A DNA stretch of 64,000 nt from Phyto melanocephala (taxonomy: Eukaryota; Arthropoda; Insecta; Diptera; Rhinophoridae): NCBI GenBank assembly GCA_941918925.1, contig OW799234.1, positions 9,329,001 to 9,393,000 on the forward strand. The letters run 5' to 3'. The position numbers and the translations under genes were made by a program. Numbering within the stretch: the first letter of the stretch is position 1; each line of letters begins with the position of its first letter. The notes under the pieces are model-generated. The model was not told the DNA's origin. It made no database searches and saw only the letters and a program-made list of their open reading frames with translations. This document shows, piece by piece, positions 1 through 12,668 of the stretch.

Positions 1-571
1 ACCAGTGTTATAAAAAAAGGTGTGAGATATTTAATTCTTGCAAAATAAATTATGATTTTAAAATATTAAAAAAGCCTTGTTAGTTAGGTCCTTTGGTACT
101 CTTAATTTTTTGAAACCAAAGTCCGTATCTACACATTAATACAAAGTAGATTAATGGTATTTTTTTATTTATTATGAAAACGATGTTTAATAAATTTAAT
201 TATATGTGTAAATTCATTTTAATATTCCATCACAAAAAATTAAATTAAAATAATTCATAAAAATTTAACAAAGAGTTGCATGAATTGGAATAAAAAAGAG
301 AGAATTTAGAAAGTATTAATTAATTTTCAAAGGATATAGATAATGACAATCTTTTAAAAGTAGTGGTTTTAAATCCTTCAGATGCCACCACTTCTTTTTA
401 GAAACTTTTAATCTTTATTTTCTTTCTTTTCAACTCAGATAAAATCGCTCTTAAGATGAAATTAATATATTTTATTTAAAAATTGCATTAAGCTGTTAAA
501 AATTTATTTCTCTATAATAAATAAATTGGTCAACGGTCAAATCTATCAATTTTTTTGTCAACTTACAATGT

Positions 572-705
572 AATACATCTTTAACAACTTTCTCTTTTCT
601 ATCTTTAATATATAAAGGGTAACGCAATGGACCTTATTGGTCTCCGAGTGTGGGTGTAGGAGGCAGATACTGCTTTCTGCATCCCCCTTTCCTACCTACC
701 TACCT
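572..705 (+). mobile_element. 3' end of a (CCTA)n-tailed retroposon
   Basis: The last ~95 bp match the 3' region of the SINE at 44779-44998 read on its own plus strand: a shared 'caatggacc' block, a 'ccgagtg..ggtgt' block, then a run of CCTA units. The imperfect direct repeat acaatgt flanks it (565-571 and 706-712), consistent with target-primed insertion. The tRNA-like head with its box B is absent. It is therefore either a 5'-truncated SINE or the end of the partner LINE that supplied this tail. Confidence 0.55.
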
Positions 706-712
706 ACAATGT

Positions 713-3616
713 TATCTATACAAACGATCAGTTAAGTCTTTTGGCGTTTACGAAATAAATGCTATTGAAAATAGGTCCGTTTGTTTTTTGTTAATAAAAT
801 TGGTAATTTTTGTCAGATAAGTCCAAATTTTTTGTGGATGTGCATTTCGATGCTGTGCATCAGAATCAATAAAAAAACCGATTTTGGATTTTTTGTTAGT
901 TAGGCCCGTTTGCGTTTTAGCTAACGATATGTACTCTTAATAATTTAATAATAGATGTGTGTGTGTCATTTAGAATAAAGGATTTGTAAAAATATTTTTT
1001 TTAAATTGCTTCCCACAATTGAGTGCTTTAATTCCAACTAGAGAGTAATTTTATAATGGCCAATATATGTAGTAGACCGTACCGTTCCCCGAATAGAAAT
1101 TTTTTGCCGAACGTGGAATCTTTTTTTTTCTCTCAAGTTTTCATTATAATATTGATATATACAATTGGATATTAAAGTGTTATGTTCTGTATTTTGAGTG
1201 CAAATAAGTTGAAGCCATTGAAGTTTTGTTGGCTATGGCACTTTCGAACCATTTAATTTCATTCGAAATGTATAACAAGAACGATTTTTTGTGAACTTTA
1301 ATTTTTACCGTACAAAAGTATTTTATATTCGAAGGTTTACTTTGAAGTTACTTTTGCTTGTAAGGTGGTGGTACACTCTACTGTATACCCTAGGGTTTGT
1401 AGGTCCCTCATAATGGATGTATTCAATATGAAATTACAATTCTTTCTAAAGGCAACCCTTAATTTTTTGGCAATATATATTTTACCCAAATTAGTATCGA
1501 CAACAACCGTATTGCGTTATGATCAGAATACATTGTCAAAAATCTAACAGTTGCCTTTATTAGGAATTGTAATTTCCTACAGCAATGCAACATTACATTT
1601 ATAAAAACATCGATTCTCTTTAACCATGACATCTTTTAACCTTAATTTGTTATATTAAAATGAACAATTGTAACTATAATTCCCCTTGAAAAATTCAAAG
1701 TGGTTTTAGTATTCAGTTTACTTTTTCGGCAAAAGCAAAATACGAATTTAATTTTACATCCAAACGAACATGCCTCATAAATAAAATTTAACTCATTTAT
1801 TAGTTGTTGCATATATTTATATGTTTTTATTAATTATTACTTTATATTTACATGTTTCTTTAAGTTTTAGTCCAGGTTTGTTTTTTCGTTTTAATAAACT
1901 CAATTAAATTTACACGAAACTTTCTAAAAAGTAACCATACGACAAGACTTTTTATGTACTAAATAAATCAGTTAATAATATTGATTTCTTTACTACACAT
2001 ATATTGAATGCTTAAGAGATTGTCTTAAGCATTTGAAGAGAAAGTGGTTGTTTTTATTATTGAAAGGCATTGTTAGTGTGTAAAGGGTTATATAAAAGAG
2101 AATAAATATCCTTAGGAAGTTGAATCTCTTATCAGTATTGTTAGTAACTTACATTTTTAATATGAAGTACAATATGAATATTACATTACATTATTTTATG
2201 CTCTGCTTATGTTTTATATTTTGTCGAAATATTTATATTTTTTTTTCGAATTGTTTTCTATTATAGTCAAAAAGATTAAGTGAATTTAAGAACAAAATTA
2301 TTTAAAATAAAAATATTGTTAATAAATAAAAAACAAATATGTGCTGTTTACATAATTCAAACGTTATACATAATTAACAATTTTACATGCAATTTGTTAT
2401 TGTAAGTAAAACAAAAAGCATTTAAAATGTTCACCCGTTTCAAGCAAATGTAAACAGCTTATTAAAGAATGTTTCTCCCTACCGCAAAAAGCAAATGAGT
2501 CAACCTTTAAAGATCATTTAGTATAGAAAGCAACAGTATATTCTAACTGTACTAGCATTTTATGAATTGAATGACTCAGTCTTATTATCTTTAAATATCC
2601 AATCAAGTAGGAGAATTAATAAAATATTTATTTCAACAAATTTTAAACAAATAATAACTAGAACAAATCCAAGATGAATGAAATTGTTTTCCTTCTGGTC
2701 TAAATACAATCTTTTTAAGACACTTGGAAATTTTGTAAATATATTTTTAGTTTTAAATTATTGAAAGCAAATTTAATTAAAAAAAAAAACGCGATTAGTT
2801 AGTTATGCATAAATCGTCAAATGTTATAGTTTTACAGTTGGCTGCTTTATATTTTAAATTTAATATTTTAATATATTGTGAAAATATACATAAATTTACA
2901 TACTACCGTGTTTCACATAAATACATTTTTAAAGTAAATATGATTTATATAATTTTTTTTTTTATTTAGTTGTTAAATATTAATTGCTTCGTTTTAAATA
3001 TGTTAATTTATTTTGTTGTTAAATCACATTTACGACAGGCCAAATTTTGAAAATATTTTTTTTTTTAGTTTTTATATCTAACAAATATTTTATTAGTTTA
3101 ACTTTGTTTTGGATATACATATATCATATACGATTTAAACTTTGTTTCGAATATATACCGTATAAACTTTTACACACAATTTTCAGAATTTACGGTAAAA
3201 AAAGTAAAAACCAGTTCAATTGTTCAACTGAATTTGTGCTAAACCATAGAATATAAACATTATAAAACAAGTTCTATTTACTAGAATCTATTAGTATTTT
3301 GAAATTCGCTACGCAATTAAAATTGAAACTTTTCGAAGCGAATAACAACTTTGTCTCTTGTATGTTTAACTCGACTTGTTTGTTTGTTTACCTTTTATTT
3401 TTTACTTTTTTAAACGACCAGACTTGATTTTTCTTTAATTAAATAAATTAATTAAAATAATAAAAAAATCTGTACTTTTGATACATATTGTTATATTGTA
3501 TTGTTGGGTAAATAAGTTTCCTGTTTCTTTCATCATAAAACAATAAAAAAAAAGTTGAATGATTTACAAGCTTCGTTTAATTTGTTTTGATGTAATTTTT
3601 AATTCTGCTCGGAATC
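713..3616. other. AT-rich intergenic DNA, no gene seen
   Basis: Short open frames at 1365-1547 and 3047-3256 have biased AT-rich composition, no recognisable domain and no splice context. I see no repeat with clear ends and no RNA gene. Confidence 0.6.
3394..3399 (-). promoter_or_regulatory. candidate poly(A) signal for NAA30
   Basis: TTTATT on the plus strand reads AATAAA on the gene strand, about 220 nt past the stop codon. The hexamer is common by chance in DNA this AT-rich. Confidence 0.25.
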
Positions 3617-5004
3617 TCATCTAAACCATAATTTTAAACGCAAAGCATCCACACCATTCAAATAGTAACGAAATAAACGCTTTTCTCGCACAAACCCTAG
3701 ATTTTCATATAGTCGTAATGCAGGCAAATTGCTCATTTCAGTTTCCAATACAACTTCATCGGCTTTGTCGGCTAACATGGCCTATAAAAAAAATAGATTA
3801 AATTTTGCTTAATGTTCAAGTATGTCTTAAATAGTTCTAGAATTCAATATTCAATCTGAGATTTATTCATATTGTTTACCTCTATGGCTTTTTGCACTAA
3901 TGTTGTACCAATTTTTAGTTTTCTATACTCTTTGCGAACTGCCAGCATGGCTATATAGCCACGCCTTACATTCATGTGCATGTCAAGCTTGCACACTATA
4001 GCACCAACATACTCATCACCATGGGCAGCTAAGAAGCATAATTTTGGCCAATTATAAATAAAATAACGATAAGTATAGATGGAGTAAGGCTCGGATAATT
4101 CTGCTTGAATCAAACGCATGATATCCTGTAAGAAAAAAAATATACAAAGACATTATACATATGTACCCGAATTTTAAAAATTTTGTATGAAACCTACATG
4201 CATTTGTAGTTCGGACTCATATTCCTTATACACAATTTGCACATTAGTTAAATCTAATTCAGTAGATACAGCAGGACTTTGACTTAAAGTAACAGTTTCT
4301 TTAGCTGTTTCTTGTTTTTTCTCTTGACACTCCACCTCTGAACAGTCAGTTTTTGTTTTACCATTTTTTTTGCTAAGTGTGTTTGAAGTCTTGGTAGTGA
4401 CTTCGGTCATGGCAGTGTCTAATTTTGTTTCGTTTGCTTCAATTGGTGGATCCTGAAGGTTTAAACCATTTGTTGTCACTACTGTTTCCGAGCAGTGGCC
4501 ATTCTCCAGTTGCAGTTCATTATCCTCTAAAGACGAGATATTCTTTTTGTTATTAGGTTTCCGTTTGGACTTCTTATGAACTATCTGATTTTGACAAGTA
4601 CTGTTACCATTAACAGTAGCTAACTTCTCAATTTCTATATGATGACCATTCAACGCCGACTGTTGCTGGCAAATATCTGTTGCGGTATTTGTGATAGTAA
4701 TAGGGCAGGCTTTATTTTTCTTTAAGTTTTCTGTCATAAGGTCAAGAACCTCGTTTCTATTACTACTATTGCTGCTTTTGTCGTTGCCTATATAAAGCTG
4801 TTGCTTCATTTGATCTGACAGTCCATTTTCTGCAACCACCACCCTCTCTGATGACTGCTGTGCTATAGGTTCCTCATTAGATCTTGTTACTGTATTTGAC
4901 TCATTTTTTAAAGTTTTCTTTTTATTTTTAGGTTTTTTCTTTGATTGACTATGCTGTTGTTGTGTTTGCATTTGGCTCCCCGAAGAGCCCCTTATTTGAT
5001 CCAT
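3617..5004 (-). CDS. NAA30: N-alpha-acetyltransferase 30, NatC catalytic subunit (3 exons)
   Basis: NAA30 is the catalytic subunit of NatC, which in known systems pairs with NAA35 and NAA38 and acetylates the N-terminal Met of proteins starting with Met plus a hydrophobic residue. Exons on the minus strand: 5004-4198 (aa 1-269), 4125-3880 (aa 270-351) and 3781-3617 including the TGA stop (aa 352-405). Introns of 72 and 98 nt have GT-AG ends, both in phase 0. The first ~250 residues are low complexity (Q/S/N/K/E), with a Lys-rich patch [13 protein letters not shown] near the start. The GNAT domain fills the rest: [11 protein letters not shown], then [17 protein letters not shown], the acetyl-CoA loop RKLKIGT (R337-G342), [19 protein letters not shown] and a C-terminus ending ALRLKLWFR. 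That end matches animal NAA30 closely. In the Q/R-x-x-G-x-G/A motif the first Gly is Lys (K340). The start is the first ATG of the open frame, with a purine at -3. No frameshift or stop is seen, so the gene looks functional. Confidence 0.95.
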
Positions 5005-7796
5005 TGCACTTGTATGTAATAAAAGTATTTTTTTTTTTGTTTTACTTAAAAATTTAGCAAATATTTAATATTTCCCTACTATCTAAAAGAAAAGTCGTCC
5101 TTCCTTTTTTTCTTCTTTCCACCTAGATTTTTTCTTTTTGTTCTCAGCTTTTGCTTAAACGAAAAAAAAGACTTCAATGACAGACATGGAAACACACTTT
5201 TACAAAGAATATATATATTTTTGTGGTTATTTTGTGCAGAAATTTGATTCTTTTATTAACACATACGTTTTACTGTTTTTATTCCTTATTTCTTTAACAT
5301 TTTTTCACCTTTGTATTTAATTTAAGTATATAACTATTAACGCAATCCAATAAATTTTTCCTCCAGGTAAAGTTCTTTTTCTCACAATGATTTTGCAATG
5401 ACATTTATTTTATATATCAATAGAAATAAGAAATGCAACCCTGTAAACATCTGTAAAACTATTCCTGATGAGAAGGTTACCATATCTATTTAAGCAAAAT
5501 AGCTAAAAATAACACAGTTCCATTTTAAATTGAAGTTATGAACACAACTAAAATGAATAGCGAATTTCGGCCAACACGACGACTTGGTGATAATTTGCTA
5601 CGTAAATTCAAAACACAAAAAAAAAACAGCGGCTATAGTTGATAACGTTATTTACAATTTGTGCAAGGAAAGAAAAATACATAAAATTTTTTTATAAAAC
5701 TCCACAATACAAAAATATACGTATACGAAAAAGGCAGTGGGTACGTTAAGTTAACATTAATTAAAATTTTGTTTTCATGTAACAATTAAGTGCGTATGAG
5801 TCTTTCAGCTGGCAAAATTTTCATTTCCATACAATTTGTATAAAACAAACCGTAATACCGCGGGCGGCAACGCTTTGTTATTGGAAATCTAATTTAGACA
5901 GATCGTTAAGATATTAAAATTGGCTCATATAACTGTTTTTTTTTTTTTGCTTTTGTAATTATTAAACAGTAATGCCTTTTTTAGATTTTGTTATTATTAC
6001 ACAATGTTAAAGTGAAGAAAAATTCAAATGTAAAATTTGGATGTATAAGTATATTAGCGCTAAATTTTTACAGTCTAATTCTTAAACAGCTTTATATGTA
6101 GCTTAAAAATCAAATTTTTATCAAATTTCATTTGTAGAAACCCTTCATAAAACTTTGATAATTTTTATGAAAAAGGATGTTAATATTTAATATTTTTATA
6201 ATTTTATATTGTTCATTTCTAAATATTTTGTAATAAGAAATTGGCTTTCATTAATTAAAAACTGCATATAATGAGTTGCCTGTAATTAATTACAAAATGT
6301 AAGAGGTATTACTTAATTTGACTTAATTTATATATAACGGAAAATTATTTGCTGAAATGCAAATAATTAGAGTGGTAACTCTATGTATGTAATATTTATT
6401 CACAATAGTATACACAGCATTTCACTATTGTGAATGTTTCTTATAAGAAAAATAAAGGTAAAAGACTGTTATAAATATAATATAATATATATATGTAATA
6501 TATGAATTTTAACTGAGAAAGTTAAAAAAGTTGTTATCCGTTTATTTAATGATTTACTGTCACATTCAAAATATCTAACTCAGTATTCAGTTTATTCTTC
6601 CTTCTGTAAGTAGTAAACAATCGAGATACACCTTTTTATATTGAGCAATCGATATGTAGTAATAAAGCCATGATGTTATTGTTTAATTTAAAATCAAGTT
6701 GTGCTGAATTTTAAATACACTACACTATTTACATAGTACACACATGTGTACATACATAAGTATATTACAATTATCTAGGCATAGACATCAGAAATTGCAG
6801 TTCGAATCATACAATTTTTTTGTTTTAATTTTTTGTATAGGTATGAAGCTAGACATTTAAAGTAAACAAGAAAAAACAGAAAGAATTTTTTTTATAAAAT
6901 TAGTTTGTATGCTTCACTCTGGTTACACATAACCCGTCTTTATTAAAAAAATCTTTATAGTCCATGGTACTTCTTTTTTTAAACATTAAAAGGTAAAACG
7001 AAAAAATCGTACCTACTTACATTTCAAATGTTTCATTATGACAATTTGTATGTGTACTGAATGAAGAAAAATCCACAAAATGTTATTAATTCTATACAAC
7101 GACCACTTGATTTTTCAGCCAAGAGTCATTTTAAGTTTTATTTGTTTTAATTTCTAACCACAATTTGTCTCTGATTTAGACGGCTGATGCTGCTGCTGCT
7201 TATAAATGAAAACATTTCATTTATCCGTATGTCAAATATGTTTTAGGTTTTGCACTTTAGTTTACTTTAGTAGATTGCAAATCAAATAATAATAAACAAA
7301 AAAAAAGCCAGAAGTTCAAATCCATGGTGATGATAATAAAAGTTCTTTCTAATGAATTGTATGATTTACACAAGATACAAACGACGACGTGTTGAATTTA
7401 AAGTGTGATTACACATTGATGGCTGGCTGGTGGCTGCAGGCTGGCGCTTTAAGTTCATTGAGCTTAAGAAAATTTGTAATCATTATCCTAATAAAGAATT
7501 CAACTTTAATTTTGTTTCTGTTAAGCCACAAATCTAATGTAAGCAAATAAGTACACAATATTTAGAAAATTAAGGTTCAAAATAAGAAATTCTGTAAACA
7601 ACTGTTTATGTAAATAACACAAGTTGTATGACAGCAAAAATAAAGTTGGAAAAAAGGATGTGCCTTTTACTCCCCCATTTGTTTGTTTAATAAAGATTTC
7701 AAATTGAATTACATAGCTAAATGTTAGGCAGTTTAATTTCAGAAATTTAACAGATTGAGGTTAGGGTTGGTGCTTCAAGACTGATAGTCTTTAATA
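5005..7796. other. NAA30 upstream region and intergenic DNA
   Basis: This should include the NAA30 5' UTR and promoter, but I cannot place a start site. It is AT-rich with short homopolymers and a small CTG/GCT run near 7185-7200. No coding exon or element with clear ends is seen. Confidence 0.5.
6398..6435. repeat. 12-bp perfect stem-loop
   Basis: ATTCACAATAGT at 6398-6409 is exactly complementary to ACTATTGTGAAT at 6424-6435, with a 14-nt loop. Nothing shows that it is transcribed. Confidence 0.4.
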
Positions 7797-7817
7797 TCTA
7801 TATATATAAAAGTGAAA

Positions 7818-7848
<31 letters not shown>

Positions 7849-8668
7849 CTATAGACTCCGAAACTGTAAAACCGATCGGGCTCAAACTTTGGTTAGTTGT
7901 TGTACATATACCAGGGAGTGTTTATGGGTTGAAAAAAGTGGGCGGGGCCACGCCCATAAAAATTAGTTATCATTTTTAGCTACTTGCACTTGACCGATTT
8001 TTCTGAAACTTTGCACACATATCGAGCTGTCATGACTAAATAATTTCGTGATAAGAAAAGTGGGCGGGGTCACGCCCCTAAAAAAGTTTTAATTTTGAGG
8101 TACTTGCACTGGACCGATTTTTATGAAACTTTGCACACATACTAAGCTGTCACAACCATAAAATTTTGTGATTAGAAAAGTGGGCAGGGCCACACCCATA
8201 AAAAAAGGTTATAATTTTGAGTTACTTGCACCGGACCGATTTCTCTGAAACTTTGCACACATATCGAGCTGTTATGACTTAATAATTTCGTGATTAGAAA
8301 AGTGGGCAGTGCCACGCCCATAAAAAAAAGGTATCATTTTGAGGTACTTACACTGGACCGATTATTCTGAAACTTTGCACACATATTGAGCTGTTATGAC
8401 TTTACAATTTCGTGATTAGAAAAGTGGGCAGAACCACGCCCATAAAAATAATTATAATTTTGAAGTACTTGCGCTGGTCCGATTCTTCTGAAACTTTGCA
8501 CACATATTGAGCTGTTACGACTTTACAATTTCGTGATTAGAAAAGTGGGCAATGCCACGCCCATAAAAAAATTATAATTTTTAGGTTTTTGCACTTGATA
8601 TTCAATTAAAATTTAGAATGCATTTCGATTCATTAAGGGGCGTAGCAACGCGCGCCGGGTTTGGCTAG
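7797..8668 (+). mobile_element. Non-autonomous Helitron, family A, complete copy
   Basis: It begins TCTATATATATAAAAG and ends in CTAG, with A immediately before (7796) and T immediately after (8669), as expected for Helitron insertion between A and T. The 3' end is GC-rich (GGGGCGTAGCAACGCGCGCC...GGCTAG). There is no Rep/helicase coding sequence. A GT dinucleotide run lies at about 7818-7845. The interior is mostly the tandem array described separately. Related copies are at 29899-30367 and 54704-55303. Confidence 0.85.
7981..8585 (+). repeat. Helitron internal minisatellite, five units of 120-122 bp
   Basis: Units start at 7981, 8101, 8223, 8345 and 8466, with a decayed sixth start at 8586. 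Each holds a GGACCGATT-type block, GAAACTTTGCACACATA, GAGCTGT, TTTCGTGAT and AAAAGTGGGC followed by CACGCCC. Units differ by scattered substitutions, so the array is not very recent. Confidence 0.85.
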
Positions 8669-11036
8669 TAGAATAATAAATTAATCTTATATTCAGGAAA
8701 TTTTTAAAAATTTTGAAAAAATTATTTTTTTAATATAAAAAAAATAAAATTTAATTTTTAAACTATAAACTGTATAAACTGTTTTTTGTTTGATTTAAAA
8801 AACTTTTTTTATGCACTTTTTTTAAGAATTTGTTTTATTTAATTGCCATAAATTTGTAAATTTTTATACACATTTATGTACATACATACATATGTATGTA
8901 TGTAGCTGCTGTTGCCATTGAAACATTTAATTTCGTAGAATGAGTGTTTTAGAGTTTTTGGGGGTGGTACCGAACTCCGCCTGCTTTATTTTAAAACGTT
9001 TTTTTTTTAAACTTTGTGTGATGCGGCTGCTGTTGCCAAAAGTCGCGTGTGAATATTTAGATTTTTCGTTAAAGTGATTTATGTCACAAAGGGGGAGGTT
9101 TTTTTTTTTTGTTATTGTAGACAATTTTCACTTGATGTTGGAAAACAATTGAGATGCTCATAAAAATAAAAAAATAATAATAATAAAATAAAAATACAAT
9201 TGTTTATTTAAATTGTCTCTTTGATTTTACATGATAAAATATGGTGTTGAAATGCTGATTTAAATGCGGCGAAACCAACACGCGACCGAATAATATACAT
9301 AGATGTGAGGCAGCCAGTTAAAAGGAAAGCATTAATGTTCAGTGCACATTTTGAGATGTAATAAAACGGAATAGGAAAACAATATTTAATTTTCGCAATT
9401 TAAATTAGACTGTATTGCGGTGATGATGTCTGTCGTTTGAGGTAGCTTAGTCTTGTCTAAAGTTAACTAGCAGTTTACGATAACTTTAAGTAATAAGACA
9501 TTTAGCTTCTCTAGGGGGTTACAGTAGTACCTATATACAATTTTATAGTTTTTTTTTTTAAATAAAAATTATATAGGATTCAGTAGTAGGTCAAGTCCTA
9601 CTTTCTGAAGTTCAAATATTATGAATATTATGTATATACTTACTTATGTATGTACTAGGATTTACTATTGATATTTTTTCTAATGGAATGGAGAGCAACA
9701 GACCTATTACCTAAGAAGCCGTGTAAAGAAGTAATAGGTGGCAGATTCTTAGATATTTCTGACATAATATTTAAATAATGCTGGTCCGCCCATCAAAAAT
9801 TTTAGTTAGTGCATATTTTACACAATATTTTTTTTAAGGGGAACAGAAATTTTTATTTTTATTTAAATTGGATTTCACTTCTTCTTAATAATTAATATGT
9901 TTAATTGTTTAAATATTTTTCAAAATATTTTTTTTTTTAAGGGGAACAGAAATTTAAATTTTTATTTAAATTGGATTTCACTTCTTCTTAATAATTAATG
10001 TGTTTAATTGTTGTTATTTGGGGAAGTTCCATAATATAATTTAACTAAGAAACAAATCATTTTCTAAGTCAGACAGATCAAGGCACATTTATACAGCAGT
10101 CTCATCGCAACAGCTAACCCTAAAGCATTTTGTCAGAATTTGTTAAATTATCCTCGATATTATTTATTTGTTAAGGGATCAAAAATGAGATTACTTTCGA
10201 TGTTAAAAAAATTTTCCTGAATATATCTGTGGCAAAAAGGGAAAAATTTCAATAATTACATCAATACAATCTTGGAATTCAAAACTACTCTCAGGCAAAT
10301 TTTCAAGTTTTAGCATAAAAACTTATTGCCTATATTTTTTCAAGGCACAATATCATTTGGTATAAAAAATTATTTTGACTTATTATTTAGCTAAATATAC
10401 ATAATAATTTATATAGTGCAGAATTCATATAACAGTGTTGATTTTAAAGAGAATAAATTTTTTTAAATAAAATCAAAAATTTAAAAGTACTTTTCTGAAC
10501 AATTATAAAAACCGACATAATCAGTTTTTCCTGATTGCCACAGATATTATTTGTATACTTAATATTTTTAATACTTGTTTTTTATACCCTTAATCATAGG
10601 TTTCATTAATATGATTACACTTTTACACTTACACTTTTTCCATCTCTGTTATACGAAATCATCTCCACAGAAAACATTTACGAAGAAGTTGCTTTGTTAT
10701 AACAAGTCGTTATACATACATACATATATTATTACCAGTATGAATATGCCTTTGGCCAAAACTCTTTATAGCCATTTTTTTTGGGTTTTACATATCAATG
10801 TATAAATTCCAAGCCTCAAATGTTTAAATATCTATGCAATAAAAAAAATATTTTCATGGACATGATTTTAGCTGCTCTATTTTGCATAAAAATAATAATT
10901 TTCTAAAAAGTACCAAACGGTTCTCCCGAGTTTTCCCTGTTACCCCTGTTATGAATGTGTTTAAATTTTTTTTATAAATTATATAATTTTTTATGTCTGG
11001 TGAAATCCCTATTACAAATTTTATGCAAACTGATAG
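8669..11036. other. AT-rich DNA, no gene seen
   Basis: It contains the direct duplication at 9824-10014 and a short CATA/TATG-rich patch near 8878-8905. Open frames at 8927-9124, 10575-10805 and 10854-11054 show no domain or conserved feature. Confidence 0.55.
9824..10014 (+). repeat. ~95-bp direct tandem duplication
   Basis: Two adjacent units (9824-9923 and 9924-10014) share AATATTTTTTTT, AAGGGGAACAGAAATTT, TTGGATTTCACTTCTTCTTA and TGTTTAATTGTT with few differences. Confidence 0.8.
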
Positions 11037-11736
11037 CATGTTTCCACGACACATTCAATTACTTGATTCGCTCGTTAAATTACTTAAGTGAATTACCCTG
11101 TTTCCACGACATATTGTTAATTTGATTTGACAATTCTTCTTCGTGCCTTTTTTATTTAAATTATCGTTTTGCTTTTTGGCGGTGAACATTAAGAAATATA
11201 AAATTTTTTTAGAAAATTATAATTATTTTATCAATGGATGCAAAAAGTAAGTAAAAATAGTAATAATATTGTAAATTTATAAGAAATGTATGCAAATAAT
11301 ATCATTATTTTTTTAATTACAAGAAAATAAAAAAAGTCCAAGAAAAAAGGACCAGTGAGCCAGCAAATCCTCTAAGCACGATTTTGTCTCATTCAATAAT
11401 TTTTATGTGGCCAATACTCTTCTAAACATAATAACTTTCTATAACATTTTCGTTTTTTGCTTATATTTTATTTTTTTATATGAAACTTAACCTTTTTCTT
11501 TTTCCTTTTCGCTTTGCTTCGATATTTTTGGCAGCTGAAGATGGTAAACTACCGATAAAAATTAGAGAAGACACTGATTTTATTATAATCCGCATGGTAA
11601 TTCTAAATGAATTACGCACAAAAATAGTAATTCGCATTGAAAATTTTGCATGGCAAATTATGTAATTCGGTTCGTAATTAGGCTTTGAATTATAAATAAG
11701 ACATCGAATTACGAATATCGTTGACGTGGAAACATG
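11037..11736. mobile_element. 700-bp TIR element (CATGTTTCCACG ends)
   Basis: CATGTTTCCACG at 11037-11048 is inverted at 11725-11736 (CGTGGAAACATG). Subterminal parts on both sides are rich in GAATTAC/GTAATTC motifs, and a second TGTTTCCACGAC lies at ~11100. No transposase is recognisable; the open frame at 11480-11665 has no known domain. The superfamily is undetermined because the target duplication is unclear. Confidence 0.6.
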
Positions 11737-12375
11737 ATATGACCCTGTAATCAGGAATTATACATATTTTCCGATGTTTTCCCCTTTTTGGTACCATTTT
11801 TTGTTCCCCTAAAAGTTTCCAAAAATTTCACCTAAATAATTGTCCATATTATTTTAGACGATAATAATTATCATATTGAATAATATTAGAAAATTTTTTT
11901 TAAAGTACCAAAAAGAGGTACAAATTTTAACCCTTATGCAGGAGAATTTGAAAAAAGTTCCATATCTTATTTTTATTTTTTTTTTGCGTATACAATACAA
12001 TTTTCATTTTTCTTCTAGCTTTTTGTGTTTAGAAGTTTTATAGGGTACCGCAAAAAGTACCAAATAATAGTTTTTACCCGTTTTTATCCCTTAGGGGTTG
12101 AAAATTCAAAAAAAGGCCAGACACCTGGTAGCTTAATTTTTGTGTAAATTACAATACCTTTTCAAATTAATCTGTATAGTTTTTAGTTTAGCAGATATAA
12201 GGTTACCGATTTCACCCATTTTTACCCCCTTAAAATACGAATTTAAAAATTCATTCTTAGTGGAGCTATACATCAAAAGAGAAACCGATTGCCAAAATTT
12301 TATGTCTCTAGCTCTTTGCGTTTGGACTGTACGATGATGAATCAGTTAGTCAGTCACGTTACTCTTTTATATAGA
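11737..12375 (-). mobile_element. Helitron-like 5' end, 3' limit unknown
   Basis: Read on the minus strand it begins TCTATATAAAAGAGTAACG at 12375, preceded by A, a Helitron-like 5' terminus, followed by GACTGACTAACTGATTCATC. Degenerate 'gtacc..aaaagtacc' motifs inside recur beyond 11037, so the TIR element at 11037-11736 may sit inside a longer Helitron. I could not find the CTRR end. Confidence 0.45.
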
Positions 12376-12429
12376 TAGATAGATAAATAGATAGACATAC
12401 ATACAGATAAATAAATAGATAATTGTATT

Positions 12430-12657
12430 TCGGTTAGGTTTGATTGAATAGGAGGGGCACTAAAAGGCCAATCCCACGGACAGGTATACACTTATGCCCA
12501 ATTGGCATGTTGTGCGCTCCATATGAAAAGAATAGTTAGAATAGAAAGAGAATAGAAGTGAAATAGAAGCAGACCAGTCCAGAGTCTCAGGCGGAAATCG
12601 AACCCGCAACCCCAAACTTGCAGACCAGCACACTACTGACTAGTCCACCGAGGAATA
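12430..12657 (-). mobile_element. tRNA-derived SINE with LINE-like 3' tail
   Basis: On the minus strand the head resembles a tRNA: a TAGTCAGTAGTG box-A-like block, then box B GGTTCGATTTC in a T-arm-like stem (GCGGGTTCGATTTCCGC). A purine/pyrimidine-rich body follows. The last ~85 bp (AGCGCACAACATGCCAATTG...TAACC) are nearly identical to the 3' end of the LINE at 16327-16970. An 11-bp target duplication, ataattgtatt, flanks it at 12419-12429 and 12658-12668. The head is shared with the SINE at 44779-44998. Confidence 0.85.
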
Positions 12658-12668
12658 ATAATTGTATT

